A DNA stretch of 39,449 nucleotides from a virus (IMGVR_UViG_3300025132_000099:1-39449), one strand, 5' to 3'. Positions 21,547 through 30,002 are shown, numbered from the stretch's first letter. Numbers and translations are program-made. Notes: a model not told the origin generated them from the sequence alone.

Positions 21547-22179
21547 TTAAACATCAGGATTATCCACTTTTGCATATGCTAAATTACCAGACACCGTTAT
21601 ACGTGGTTCGTCTACTCCATAAAAAGGATATACAAGATGTTGTAGACCTGCTGGAAAAAGAAATAAAGTTTGCTCCCAACTTTTATCAACAGCATAATAT
21701 ATTTCTGCAATTCTTTTATACCAATCTGGAACTAAAAAACTTAAATGTCCTGCTTTAGGTGAATTACTTTTTACACCTGGTGACATGTTTTGCATTTGCT
21801 CTGCATCAAATGGAACTTGTACAAAAATTATAAATGAAAATAATCCTGAGTGACTATGTATAGGATTAAATTCATGTTTATACATTTCATTACACCACAA
21901 ATTTACTAAATTTAACCTTAATCTGTAAGTGTCCCCTTCATAATTTCTTAAATATTTTTTAAATTCACTATCTAAATAATCTTTGTACCAACCAGTAGAC
22001 TCTATACATTCTATTAAAAATTGTTCAAGATTAGGAAAGTTTGCATCCATAAGATATTCATTTACAATGTTTCCTGCCAGATGATGATTATGCCTAGTTT
22101 TATCTTGTAATGCTTTAGCAACTCTTTGTTTTGTTTCTGCAAACAAATTATCAGTCAATGTAAATTTAGTCAGTTGCAT
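21547..22179 (-). CDS. Third 2OG-Fe(II) oxygenase-like protein
   Basis: 210 residues. NPIHSHSGLFSFIIFVQVPF contains H108-S-H110, followed by LFLFPAGLQHLVYPF with H181 and the ending RITVSGNLAY with R193. That layout is the 2OG-FeII_Oxy_5-type phage group seen in cyanophages and pelagic phages. The first metal motif is H-x-H instead of H-x-D, so catalysis might differ. It lies between the DUF3310-like gene and the Dam-type gene in the replication unit, 20 kb from the other two oxygenases, and is probably not in their pathway. Substrate unknown. Confidence 0.75.
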   Translation of the reverse strand: MQLTKFTLTDNLFAETKQRVAKALQDKTRHNHHLAGNIVNEYLMDANFPNLEQFLIECIESTGWYKDYLDSEFKKYLRNYEGDTYRLRLNLVNLWCNEMYKHEFNPIHSHSGLFSFIIFVQVPFDAEQMQNMSPGVKSNSPKAGHLSFLVPDWYKRIAEIYYAVDKSWEQTLFLFPAGLQHLVYPFYGVDEPRITVSGNLAYAKVDNPDV

Positions 22180-22384
22180 AATCTCTCTCCAAAATCATTT
22201 CACAATAGTGTATGGCTTTTTTTATATCCTCAGCTTTACCTTTATCTTTGTGTCTACAAATATACTTGATTACGTTACCCTCTGCAAATAAAAGTTTGTT
22301 TTTATTAACAAAATCAGCAGGTTGTATATTAAATTTTTTGTAGTGCGAGCTGCCTTTTTGCCACAATTTCTTTTTCTCTTTCAT
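22166..22384 (-). CDS. DUF3310-like protein
   Basis: 72 residues. SSHYKKFNIQPADFVNKNKL, then FAEGNVIKYICRHKDKGKAEDIKKAIHY, matches the S-x-HY...IQP-x-DF...EGN-x-IKY...R pattern of DUF3310. It is a small phage protein family linked to nucleotide metabolism in some annotations, but of unproven role. The SD GGAGG is inside the overlapping 58-residue gene. Confidence 0.88.
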   Translation of the reverse strand: MKEKKKLWQKGSSHYKKFNIQPADFVNKNKLLFAEGNVIKYICRHKDKGKAEDIKKAIHYCEMILERDYATD

Positions 22385-22505
22385 ATTCCTCCATATGTTT
22401 TAAACTAAAACCATCACGTAATAAATTAAATAACTTATCTTCAACATCTCTCTTACTAGGTCGAGTATTGAATTCTAAAACTAAACGTATTTTATATTTT
22501 GTCAT
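22329..22505 (-). CDS. Small protein overlapping the DUF3310-like gene, 58 residues
   Basis: Starts MTKYKIRLVLEFNTRPSKRD at an ATGA junction with the stop of the 20-residue peptide. The first 37 residues lie in otherwise empty sequence and look like a beta-strand-helix unit; the rest (EEYEREKEIVAKRQLALQKI) overlaps the DUF3310-like gene by 56 bases in another frame. No SD is visible, so it depends on coupling. Plausible but not certain. Confidence 0.5.
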   Translation of the reverse strand: MTKYKIRLVLEFNTRPSKRDVEDKLFNLLRDGFSLKHMEEYEREKEIVAKRQLALQKI

Positions 22506-22564
22506 AGGTTTTGTAATGCGTAAAAACTATAAACTACAGTATAAATTAATAGTAATTCTATCAT
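22502..22564 (-). CDS. 20-residue hydrophobic micropeptide
   Basis: MIELLLIYTVVYSFYALQNL, one membrane-spanning helix. GGAGA lies before the ATG. The ATG overlaps the helicase stop (ATGA) and its stop overlaps the next start (ATGA), so the chain of translation is unbroken from helicase to the DUF3310-like gene. It could be a coupling leader or a membrane peptide. Confidence 0.45.
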   Translation of the reverse strand: MIELLLIYTVVYSFYALQNL

Positions 22565-24186
22565 TGTTTCTTCTCCCTTAAATAAATTAAATATTCTTCT
22601 CCTATTGGATAATTGTATTTATAATCACTTGATAAAACATGTAAAGTATCCTTTGCTCTTGTTATACCAGTGTAGATTACTCTTCTCTCATCCGACTTTT
22701 CATTAACATTTTTATTATAAAAATTTGATGGCCAATTTGCTTTAGTATATAATAAAACATTATCAGCCTCTCCTCCTTTGACAGAGTGTATGGTGTCAAT
22801 TATTATTTGAGGTTCCTCATCTAATTTTTGTTGACCATATCTCTTCAATAATCTTACAAAGTATTCCGTTTGCACTGGTGTAAAGTTACGAGTCAGCACT
22901 TCCCACCAAGGTTTTTTTACATCTTTATCAGTCATATCTAAACCACACCACTCTCTTAGTTCTGTAAAATCATAGGATTTGGTGTCTACACATCCTAACC
23001 AAAACCTAGTGGTTCGATATTCTAAATCTTTTAAAGCACGTACATATTTATACATATTTTCCGCTTCCATTTTATTTACACCCTTGCCGTTGCTGATTTT
23101 TGTCCAAGATTTTATAGCGTTCCATTGTTTTATATCAAAAGATTTATTACCTTTGTTGTCAGCGTAATACAGTCCAGCGTTTTTTGCAGCTATTCTAAGT
23201 TCATTTACCGTAGTGTTTATACGTCCTAATATGTACCAAGTGCCAGGTAAATCTCCTATAGGAACTTCATTAAAACTTAAATATCTTTTAACAAATCCTT
23301 TTTTTGTTTTTGGATAATAATCTTTTTCTACACTATCTAATATACCTCTGCGAACTATTTGTGAAAAATGATGTATCGCTTCACCAAACCTTCGTGTCTG
23401 TCTAAGTATGACTTTCCTTCCGGGAAAATACTTAGTAAAATATTTTGGATCTGAGCCATTCCACTTATATATACTTTGGTCATCATCGCCTGCCACGTAA
23501 ATTCTTTTTACACTATCCGCCATTTTATAAATTACTGACCATTGCAAAGGAGTAAAATCTTGTGCTTCATCTAAAATTAAAACTTCTAAATCTGGAAACT
23601 CTACATTGTCAATGGTGCGTTCTATCATATCTGTAAAATCTATAAAACTATCTTTTTTATAATGTTCGTATGTATTTATTTTTCTAATGAATACATCAAG
23701 ACTATCCTTTTTGTAACTTTCTTTTTTGTAAATTAAAACTGGATCTTCCATCATATTTCTAGCTTTGTCGTATATACCTAAACTCCAATCTTTGTATTGA
23801 AAGTTATCATCCGTGAGGCGTGAGTCGCTAGTCTTTATTATTTTTGTTTGCAATGCAAAATCTAACATACAAGCTCTAGGGTCAAACACTTCTTCTTCAT
23901 GATATTTTTTACAATAACTATGTAATGTTTTAAATCTTGCAAAGTCATCCTCAGTATATTTTGGAAAAGCAGCCAATGCTCTATCTTGAGCCGTGTTTAC
24001 TGCTTTATTAGTGAAAGATATAAAAGCAATGTCCATAGGATGCACACCCTTATTTAAATATCTTTTTAATACTCTTTCAATTAAAGTATGAGTTTTTCCT
24101 GTACCAGGAGGCCCAAATATTTTAATTGTTTTTTTGTATATCTGACTTTGTTTTCGTAGTCCTAAATCTCTTGTGGTACTCATCAT
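22561..24186 (-). CDS. UvrD/Rep-like superfamily 1 helicase
   Basis: 541 residues. Motif I is FGPPGTGKTHTLIERV (K31), Ia FISFTNKAV, II LILDEAQDFTPLQW, III YVAGDDDQSIYKWNG, IV LRQTRRFG, V DTIHSVKGGEADNVLLY and VI IYTGITRAKDTLHVL. All motifs are intact, so it is an active 3'-5' helicase by family rule. It acts in replication or recombination. The start overlaps the primase-like gene by 65 bases, longer than usual; the next Met is beyond motif I, so the start cannot move far. Confidence 0.93.
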   Translation of the reverse strand: MMSTTRDLGLRKQSQIYKKTIKIFGPPGTGKTHTLIERVLKRYLNKGVHPMDIAFISFTNKAVNTAQDRALAAFPKYTEDDFARFKTLHSYCKKYHEEEVFDPRACMLDFALQTKIIKTSDSRLTDDNFQYKDWSLGIYDKARNMMEDPVLIYKKESYKKDSLDVFIRKINTYEHYKKDSFIDFTDMIERTIDNVEFPDLEVLILDEAQDFTPLQWSVIYKMADSVKRIYVAGDDDQSIYKWNGSDPKYFTKYFPGRKVILRQTRRFGEAIHHFSQIVRRGILDSVEKDYYPKTKKGFVKRYLSFNEVPIGDLPGTWYILGRINTTVNELRIAAKNAGLYYADNKGNKSFDIKQWNAIKSWTKISNGKGVNKMEAENMYKYVRALKDLEYRTTRFWLGCVDTKSYDFTELREWCGLDMTDKDVKKPWWEVLTRNFTPVQTEYFVRLLKRYGQQKLDEEPQIIIDTIHSVKGGEADNVLLYTKANWPSNFYNKNVNEKSDERRVIYTGITRAKDTLHVLSSDYKYNYPIGEEYLIYLREKKQ

Positions 24187-25702
24187 CCATCTCTGTTACT
24201 GGTTCACTATCTTTCTTATTTATTGTTTCGTGTCTTACAAACTCTGGCATCTCTACATACCAAACATTTTTCTCACCCTCGTGATAATCTTTTCTAGCAC
24301 ATCCTAACATTCGCAGTGCATCTGCTGTGGTATTAAAAGCTTTAGCATTTTTCTTTTTTAAAAATCGATCCAAGGTATATTTTTTAAAATAACACACATT
24401 GCTTTTACTATCCAACACAATATAAGAATCTTTTAATTTTTCAAACTTATCTTGTTCTATATGTGACTCAAAAAAATCTTTTAAAATTAAATATCGTTCT
24501 TCTTCTAATGTGTCCACATACGCATGCTCCACACTTTCTACAGACTTTTCTACAATACCTTTCATAAGTAATTCAAAAGGACTAGGACCTTTTCTTGGTT
24601 TTGGTAACGTCAACCAATAAATTCTATAACGAAGTAACTTTACTCTCCAACTTTTTTCATCTTTCATATCTTCTGGAGTAACACTTACATGTTGTCCCTT
24701 AAAATCAAATTCATAAAATGTATTCTTTGTGTCTTGTATATAAGAAATATTTGTGAAATCATCAATAATCTCTGGAACAAAATCTCCAATTCCAAGTTTT
24801 CTAGTTTTACAAAGTTCTTTATTACATATGGGTTGATACTCTAAGTGTTTAGGAGGACACTGAAAACTATAACCCTCTTTATGTATACTCTTCGTCATAG
24901 TTCTAACTTCTTGCTCTGGTAATGGCTTTACAAATATAGAATGATTTCTTTGCAACAACAAAGTTTCTAAATCTGGTAATGCAATGGATGGATTTTTCTT
25001 GATTTCTAATACCACCACATTATATAAGAATTGGTGTCTGTTTGTACCAGACCACCCTTCTTGTATTAATTTTTGCACACAAGGCGGATAATGTTTCCAA
25101 TCTTGTTCTATTTCGTTTTCTTGAACAGATATTTTACAAAATTCTTCTGGTTCAACTGTTTTCTTTTCTACTTCTTCTAAAAATCTTTCTAATAATAAAG
25201 GTGTATTGTCATCATCATAACCCATTTCTCTTGTTCTAGTGTGGTTACTATAAGGCATGTTAATCGTTTTGTTACAAGGATAAACCTCATTAGCTAAAAA
25301 ATATTGCTCATTGATTTCACATAACTTTTGTTTTACTTTTTCTATTTCATAAGGTTTAGTAAAAAATACAAATATATGTAAACCACCGCTCTTTGACAAA
25401 ACTGGTACTAATGGCAGTTTATATTTTGCTATTATATCAACATACTTTTTTTGATTATAATCTTTGTAGTTTGCTGGGTCTACGTCTATACAAGACCATT
25501 GACATTTGCCTTCATGTTCAGGTCGAATACCTATACCTATTTTTCCCTCTAAATGTTGCTTCCAAATCTCAGGCGTCACTTTGCCTTTTACAGTTTTGTA
25601 ATTAGCTTGTCTTTTGCCAGATTCAGTCCTCTCTTCTGTAAGAGAGAACTGAACATGTGACTCTTGAAATCCAGCAAACAATTTGCATAGTTTGCTGTGC
25701 AT
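24122..25702 (-). CDS. AEP-type primase-polymerase, TOTE-like
   Basis: 526 residues. The N-terminal domain holds CIDVDP (D73, D75, metal ligands) and SKSGGLHIFVFF (S103 to H109, nucleotide binding), the DxD...sxH hallmark of the archaeo-eukaryotic primase superfamily, with NMPYSNHTRTREMGYDDD after it. Around 285-310 a Cys-containing segment (CPPKHLEYQPICNKELC) could be a zinc site. The C-terminal 200 residues are unassigned. It makes primers for the polymerase, replacing a TOPRIM-type primase-helicase, none of which is present. SD AAAGAG precedes the start. Confidence 0.82.
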   Translation of the reverse strand: MHSKLCKLFAGFQESHVQFSLTEERTESGKRQANYKTVKGKVTPEIWKQHLEGKIGIGIRPEHEGKCQWSCIDVDPANYKDYNQKKYVDIIAKYKLPLVPVLSKSGGLHIFVFFTKPYEIEKVKQKLCEINEQYFLANEVYPCNKTINMPYSNHTRTREMGYDDDNTPLLLERFLEEVEKKTVEPEEFCKISVQENEIEQDWKHYPPCVQKLIQEGWSGTNRHQFLYNVVVLEIKKNPSIALPDLETLLLQRNHSIFVKPLPEQEVRTMTKSIHKEGYSFQCPPKHLEYQPICNKELCKTRKLGIGDFVPEIIDDFTNISYIQDTKNTFYEFDFKGQHVSVTPEDMKDEKSWRVKLLRYRIYWLTLPKPRKGPSPFELLMKGIVEKSVESVEHAYVDTLEEERYLILKDFFESHIEQDKFEKLKDSYIVLDSKSNVCYFKKYTLDRFLKKKNAKAFNTTADALRMLGCARKDYHEGEKNVWYVEMPEFVRHETINKKDSEPVTEMDDEYHKRFRTTKTKSDIQKNN

Positions 25703-25704
25703 GA

Positions 25705-26508
25705 TTACTCTTTAAACTGATTTATATCATCCTTAGCAGTTTGAGTAGGAATCTGTGCAACTTTAGTTCCCTCATCAACGTACTCTATCTTACCAAAGAT
25801 ATTTGAAGTTTTTGTTATCTTGTGAAAATCTTCAGTAGTTTCTCTAGCTAACGCATCAGTCGGTTTGTCTAAAAATCTATCAAACTCTATATTCCAACCC
25901 CACCAACTATTTTCTCCATTTGATTCTTTGGTTGTATTTAATTTATAAACAGTCATCCAAGAGGCTGGTCTGTAAAAACCTTGCTTGTCTTGCATCCTTT
26001 TTGACATCATCATAGAGTTCCACAACTTTGATTTTTTCCTTTGTGTAGATTTCATAGTGATTAAAGCAGTCTCTATAGGTTCATACTTTTCATTAAGTAT
26101 GTATACAAAATGATTACCAGTATCCTCAACATAATGACCATTATCTAGTCTGTCTTTTTTTTGAGGATCACGAGTACACTTATCTAATATACTTCTGTCT
26201 GTATGCACTGCAATAGGTCTTCCCGGAGAGTCTCCTCTGTCAGCCCACTCGTTAAAAGTGTTTACATAACCACAAGGCACAACAAGCACACCATTCTTTG
26301 ATTTATACAGACTTCCAGTAATTTCGTTATAGATATCACCTTGTCTAGCTTTTTCATTAAAACGTGCCTCTGATTCGTCAAGCACTGGTGAAGAAGCGTG
26401 TAATATTTTAAGAATAGGTAACTTTTGATCGCTCGCAGTTATATTCTCTGTGCCTTGTCCAGAAAATTCTCTGAATGAAGACACTTCATTGTTTGTATCG
26501 TTTTTCAT
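25705..26508 (-). CDS. Conserved phage protein in the replication unit
   Basis: 267 residues. The block NITASDQKLPILKILHASSP, followed by VLDESEARFNEKARQGDIYN, is one I associate with pelagic and roseophage replication modules. The middle includes a beta-rich domain (GVLVVPCGYVNTFNEWADRG). The protein ends in an acidic tail (KDDINQFKE). A single-stranded DNA-binding role is suggested by position next to the primase and by size; no OB-fold signature can be shown. SD AAGGAT precedes the start and only two bases separate it from the next gene. Confidence 0.65.
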   Translation of the reverse strand: MKNDTNNEVSSFREFSGQGTENITASDQKLPILKILHASSPVLDESEARFNEKARQGDIYNEITGSLYKSKNGVLVVPCGYVNTFNEWADRGDSPGRPIAVHTDRSILDKCTRDPQKKDRLDNGHYVEDTGNHFVYILNEKYEPIETALITMKSTQRKKSKLWNSMMMSKRMQDKQGFYRPASWMTVYKLNTTKESNGENSWWGWNIEFDRFLDKPTDALARETTEDFHKITKTSNIFGKIEYVDEGTKVAQIPTQTAKDDINQFKE

Positions 26509-26509
26509 G

Positions 26510-27052
26510 TTAATCCTTTCTTTTTATAGTTGTTCGTGTTGATACATATAATCCCAATAGATCCATAGGAACATTTTCACCATTTTGCACTTTTTCTTTT
26601 AATGCGGCTTTATATGTCTGTGGCTCTACCTTTTCTTCTCTATTCACTTGGAAGCCCTTATCTTTTAAATCTTCAACAATACTACTCACCATATTGTCTT
26701 GTTCTCTTCCAAATTTCATAGACACTATGTTCTTGATGATACCACCAAGACCATTATCTCGCATCCAAGAAAATGCTTCTTCTCTCTTGGCTACGGGAAT
26801 TTTTGCTGAGTAAAAAGGTTTTGTTTCTACGGTAACACCGTTAGAAAGTTTTAACATTTCTACTCCAGCTTGTTGCATAAGTTCTGGAATTACTTTTTCA
26901 GAATAGTTTCTCTCATCTGCTTCAACTTTTTTTAGTTCTTCTTTTTTAGTTTCTATATCATTCTGAAGTTCCAATAACTTTTGACAAGCATCTGTCATTG
27001 ACTGAGTCAATTCCATGTCGACATTTACTGTCGCTGTGTCTCTAAAGCTCAT
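26510..27052 (-). CDS. Coiled-coil protein heading the replication unit
   Basis: 180 residues from ATG 27052 (MSFRDTATVNVDMELTQSMT), which follows AAGGAG; an upstream ATG at 27076 has none. A coiled coil (LLELQNDIETKKEELKKVEA) is followed by NYSEKVIPELMQQAGVEMLK and a basic helical end. It is the first gene after the promoter at 27075-27102. Similar proteins occur near ssDNA-binding candidates in marine phages, but I have no function for it. Confidence 0.7.
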   Translation of the reverse strand: MSFRDTATVNVDMELTQSMTDACQKLLELQNDIETKKEELKKVEADERNYSEKVIPELMQQAGVEMLKLSNGVTVETKPFYSAKIPVAKREEAFSWMRDNGLGGIIKNIVSMKFGREQDNMVSSIVEDLKDKGFQVNREEKVEPQTYKAALKEKVQNGENVPMDLLGLYVSTRTTIKRKD

Positions 27053-27074
27053 TGTTATCTCCTTAAAAATATAC

Positions 27075-27102
27075 ATAATATATTTTATTCTTGCGTTGTC
27101 AA
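27075..27102 (-). promoter_or_regulatory. Promoter of the replication unit
   Basis: On the minus strand TTGACA (27102-27097) and TATTAT (27080-27075) are 16 bases apart. The first gene has SD AAGGAG, so its mRNA is leadered, unlike that of the divergent helicase gene. Confidence 0.65.
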
Positions 27103-27118
27103 CAATTTTTTGTAATAT
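27091..27118 (+). promoter_or_regulatory. Promoter of the SNF2-like helicase, leaderless
   Basis: TTGCGT (27091-27096) and TAATAT (27113-27118) are 16 bases apart. Only seven bases separate the -10 from the ATG at 27126, so the message should begin at or next to the start codon. The -10 is part of the shared motif TTGTAATATATCTTATATG. Confidence 0.5.
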
Positions 27119-27125
27119 ATCTTAT

Positions 27126-28532
27126 ATGGGTGTGGAAGTATATAAAACAAAACCAATGAGTCATCAACAAGAAGCCTTAGAAAACTCGGCTAATCGGCAG
27201 TATTTTGCTTATTTTATGGAGATGGGAACTGGTAAAACAAAAGTAAGCATAGACAACATGACATATTTGTACCACAAAGGATACATTAATTTTGTGTTAG
27301 TGATTGCTCCTAATTCTGTATATATAAACTGGGTTGATGAAATACATGACCATAGTAAAGCAGAAGTAAATATATATAGACACAAGATAGATAAAAAGTT
27401 TTTTTATAAAGAAAACAAATTAAATTATTATCTGATGAATGTTGAAGCTTTTTCACACTCTGCACAAGTAAAAAAAATATTACCCATACTTAAACAATTA
27501 CAAAACAAAAGCTGTGTGATAGTAGACGAGTCAACCACTATAAAAAATAGGTCAGCAAAAAGAACTAAAAATGTAATACAAACATGTAAAGATGTATTAT
27601 ATAAAAGAATATTAAGTGGTTTTCCTGTAACAAAAAATCCGCTTGATTTATTTAGTCAATGTGATTTTTTACGACCAGGATTATTAGGAACAGAAAATTA
27701 TTACGTATTTCGTTCTACTTACTGCCATTTAGTTCCTATGAAAACACCAACGGGTAGAGTGATACAAAGACCAACAAAAACTTATTTTAATTTAGAAAAA
27801 CTAAAACCCATGTTAGATAAATTTAGTTACAGAGCTTTGAAAAAAGATTGTTTAGATTTACCAGATAAAATTTATCATACAAGAATTATAGCAATGACAA
27901 AAGAACAAGAAGAAATTTATAGTCATTTAAAACATTATGCAAGAGCTGTATTAAAAGATAAAGAGGCCACGTATGCTAACAAATTGACAGAGATTGTTAA
28001 GTTACATCAAGTGGCTAATGGTTTTTTAGTAACAGACGATGGGACAATTCAAGACATACCTTGTAACAAACTAACAGAATTAGATCATGTGTTAGAAGAA
28101 ACAGAAGGTAAAGTAATAATTTTTGCAAATTACATACATAACATCAAACAAATACAAAATTACCTTATAAATAAATACGGAGAAAAATCAGTGGTTGTTT
28201 ACTTTGGAGATGTATCTGTGCAACAAAGAGATAAAAATGTTAAGGCATTTCAGAATGATTCTAATGTGCAGTTTTTTGTAGGTAATCCAGCGACAGCAGG
28301 TAGAGGTTTGACTCTTACAGCAGCGACAACAGTAATATATTTTAGTAACAATTTTAATTTAGAAGAACGAGTACAATCAGAAGATAGAGCACATAGAAAA
28401 GGACAAAAACATCCAGTAAATTATGTAAATTTAATTTGTGAGAACACCATAGATAAATTTGTTTTACATATTTTAAACCATAAGTTAAAAGTTTCAGCAC
28501 AAACATTAGGAGAAGATATTCTAAATGTATAA
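27126..28532 (+). CDS. SNF2-like superfamily 2 helicase
   Basis: 468 residues from ATG 27126 (MGVEVYKTKPMSHQQEALEN). Motif I is FMEMGTGKTKVSIDNM, II VIVDESTTIKN (DESx), III LSGFPVTKNPLDLF, V GNPATAGRGLTLTAA and VI ERVQSEDRAHRKGQ. The DES box and QSEDRAHRKGQ end are typical of the SNF2/Rad54-like phage group. It probably remodels or unwinds DNA in replication or recombination. No SD precedes the ATG; the family's N-terminal Q-motif (KPMSHQQEAL) fixes the start near here. Transcribed opposite to its neighbours from its own promoter. Confidence 0.92.
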   Translation: MGVEVYKTKPMSHQQEALENSANRQYFAYFMEMGTGKTKVSIDNMTYLYHKGYINFVLVIAPNSVYINWVDEIHDHSKAEVNIYRHKIDKKFFYKENKLNYYLMNVEAFSHSAQVKKILPILKQLQNKSCVIVDESTTIKNRSAKRTKNVIQTCKDVLYKRILSGFPVTKNPLDLFSQCDFLRPGLLGTENYYVFRSTYCHLVPMKTPTGRVIQRPTKTYFNLEKLKPMLDKFSYRALKKDCLDLPDKIYHTRIIAMTKEQEEIYSHLKHYARAVLKDKEATYANKLTEIVKLHQVANGFLVTDDGTIQDIPCNKLTELDHVLEETEGKVIIFANYIHNIKQIQNYLINKYGEKSVVVYFGDVSVQQRDKNVKAFQNDSNVQFFVGNPATAGRGLTLTAATTVIYFSNNFNLEERVQSEDRAHRKGQKHPVNYVNLICENTIDKFVLHILNHKLKVSAQTLGEDILNV

Positions 28533-28576
28533 AAAAAAGGGATTCAATTGCATATCGCTAATCTTGTCCCTTTTTT
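28533..28576. terminator. Bidirectional terminator between convergent genes
   Basis: AAAAAAGGGA (28533-28542) and TCCCTTTTTT (28567-28576) form a ten-pair stem with A-runs and T-runs on both sides; the 24-base loop holds the stop of the nuclease gene. It can end transcription from either side. Confidence 0.6.
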
Positions 28577-29295
28577 ATTAAAAGTTGCGAATTCATTGTA
28601 TAGTATTTATCTACTCTTGCCAACCATTTTTCTTTGTATTCTTCAAGCATTGGTTTACTCATTATAAACTTTTGAAACACAAGATTCGGTGTGCACATTA
28701 ATATTAAACCTCTCTCTATCTTACCAAAATGTAAATCGTGAGCTAAAGCGTATGCAGCTATTTGATAGTAATAATCTGTAATCCATTCTTCTCTTTTTGG
28801 TTTGTTTGATTGTTTAAAATCTCCAAGGGTAAGCACTCCATTAGATTCGCATACTAAATCACAAGTACCAGCCCATTTTTGTTTATATTCTAAATTAACC
28901 TCTGTGCCGTAAATAATTTTTATGTCACTCATATTCTCTAATACTGTATGAGCCATAGTTCTAGGTAACTCTCCTTCTTTAGATAAATTTAAATACCCTT
29001 GACCATTCAAATACTTCTCTAACACATAGTGCATTTCCGTGCCCCTAGTTGCAGCTTGAGTCGTGATTCGTGAAGCTTCTTCCTTTCCTACACGTTCTCT
29101 CCATTGTCGTAAAGAATCTTGTTTTTCTTTACTTTGCGTGGCAGATAATATGGTAGTAACACTTGGTACTTTTTTATCCGATACATTATAAGTTCTAACT
29201 TCTTCATCATTACGTGCATATTCTTTGTATCGAAATTTACGATCAAAAGTTAAATCAGTAAGTATAATTTTTTGGTTACTTGTCTGTATCTTCAT
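28558..29295 (-). CDS. PD-(D/E)XK exonuclease
   Basis: 245 residues from ATG 29295 (MKIQTSNQKIILTDLTFDRK); a longer opening at 29391 lies inside the upstream gene and is unlikely. AGTCDLVCESNG and LGDFKQSNKPK provide the catalytic D...DxK, and YYYQIAAYALAHD is the Q-x3-Y helix of the RecB/Cas4-like nuclease family. The N-terminal EVRTYNVSDKKVPSVTTILS matches phage members. It processes DNA ends in recombination or host DNA breakdown. It overlaps the gene before it by 20 bases. Confidence 0.85.
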   Translation of the reverse strand: MKIQTSNQKIILTDLTFDRKFRYKEYARNDEEVRTYNVSDKKVPSVTTILSATQSKEKQDSLRQWRERVGKEEASRITTQAATRGTEMHYVLEKYLNGQGYLNLSKEGELPRTMAHTVLENMSDIKIIYGTEVNLEYKQKWAGTCDLVCESNGVLTLGDFKQSNKPKREEWITDYYYQIAAYALAHDLHFGKIERGLILMCTPNLVFQKFIMSKPMLEEYKEKWLARVDKYYTMNSQLLIKKGQD

Positions 29296-29968
29296 CAGAA
29301 TAGAGATTGTTAAATGTGTAAGAAGGATCCATATATGATTCATCCTCTTCAGCACTAAATTCATATTGACTTGGTATGAAGTCAGGAGCACCTTTTCCTG
29401 TAACCCACAATGCTGGATTTGTAACTCTTACTCTATTGTTTGGTTGAGCCACAATCTGTCCTTTAAATTCACCACTTGTAATACCTAGAATGTGACTTTG
29501 TTTGTGTTGAGCTACATCATCTCCTAAAGAAGTGTCCTCATCACCGTTGGTATAATCAATCGTAAAATAATACTTTGCATTATAAAACTGACCATCTATT
29601 TTGGTAATCCAAGGACTACTGCTAGTTCTATCATAACGCACAATACTAAAATATCTGCTACTACAATCCCAAGGTTGAACGAAGTGATTTGGTAGCCTTG
29701 GAGGGTATGAATCGAGCACTTCGTCCATCACAAGAGATTGAATTGGCATACGAGCCCACATAGCTCCACCGTGCGGAGATTCTACACGGTTATCTTCGTC
29801 TTCACATCCCGTGAAAACAACTTGAAAAGATAAAGAGCGATCTGGTATAGCTGTTACCGCTATTGCGAGCCCGTGCAAAAATTCACCGTGGTAATCTCTA
29901 TGGTTATGGGTAAATTCTTTTCGCACCCATACTTTAAAGTATGGTATGTTTGCGGTTAAATATGCCAT
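29276..29968 (-). CDS. Hypothetical protein, 230 residues
   Basis: Begins MAYLTANIPYFKVWVRKEFT. The block YHGEFLHGLAIAVTAIPDRS, then LSFQVVFTGCE, is distinctive and I have seen it in marine phage sequences without function. Many His, Trp and Asp residues (ESPHGGAMWARMP) and beta-strand alternation suggest a soluble beta-rich enzyme or structural protein. No SD precedes the ATG, and a TATTAT box lies five bases before it, so translation may be leaderless. Confidence 0.75.
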   Translation of the reverse strand: MAYLTANIPYFKVWVRKEFTHNHRDYHGEFLHGLAIAVTAIPDRSLSFQVVFTGCEDEDNRVESPHGGAMWARMPIQSLVMDEVLDSYPPRLPNHFVQPWDCSSRYFSIVRYDRTSSSPWITKIDGQFYNAKYYFTIDYTNGDEDTSLGDDVAQHKQSHILGITSGEFKGQIVAQPNNRVRVTNPALWVTGKGAPDFIPSQYEFSAEEDESYMDPSYTFNNLYSDEDTDK

Positions 29969-29973
29969 ATCTC

Positions 29974-30001
29974 ATAATATTACTTATGAGATATATTGCA
30001 A
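29974..30001 (-). promoter_or_regulatory. Promoter of the 230-residue gene
   Basis: TTGCAA (30001-29996) and TATTAT (29979-29974) are 16 bases apart on the minus strand, within the shared motif TTGCAATATATCTCATAAG. The start point would fall at the ATG. Confidence 0.5.
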
Positions 30002-30002
30002 G

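Noticed and set aside
27015-27125. N-terminal extension of the SNF2-like helicase
   Set aside because: It would overlap the divergent gene and both promoters, and gives a hydrophobic stretch unlike any SNF2 protein.
29296-29391. N-terminal extension of the PD-(D/E)XK nuclease
   Set aside because: The extra 32 residues lie inside the 230-residue gene, look random, and family members start near the MKIQTS position.
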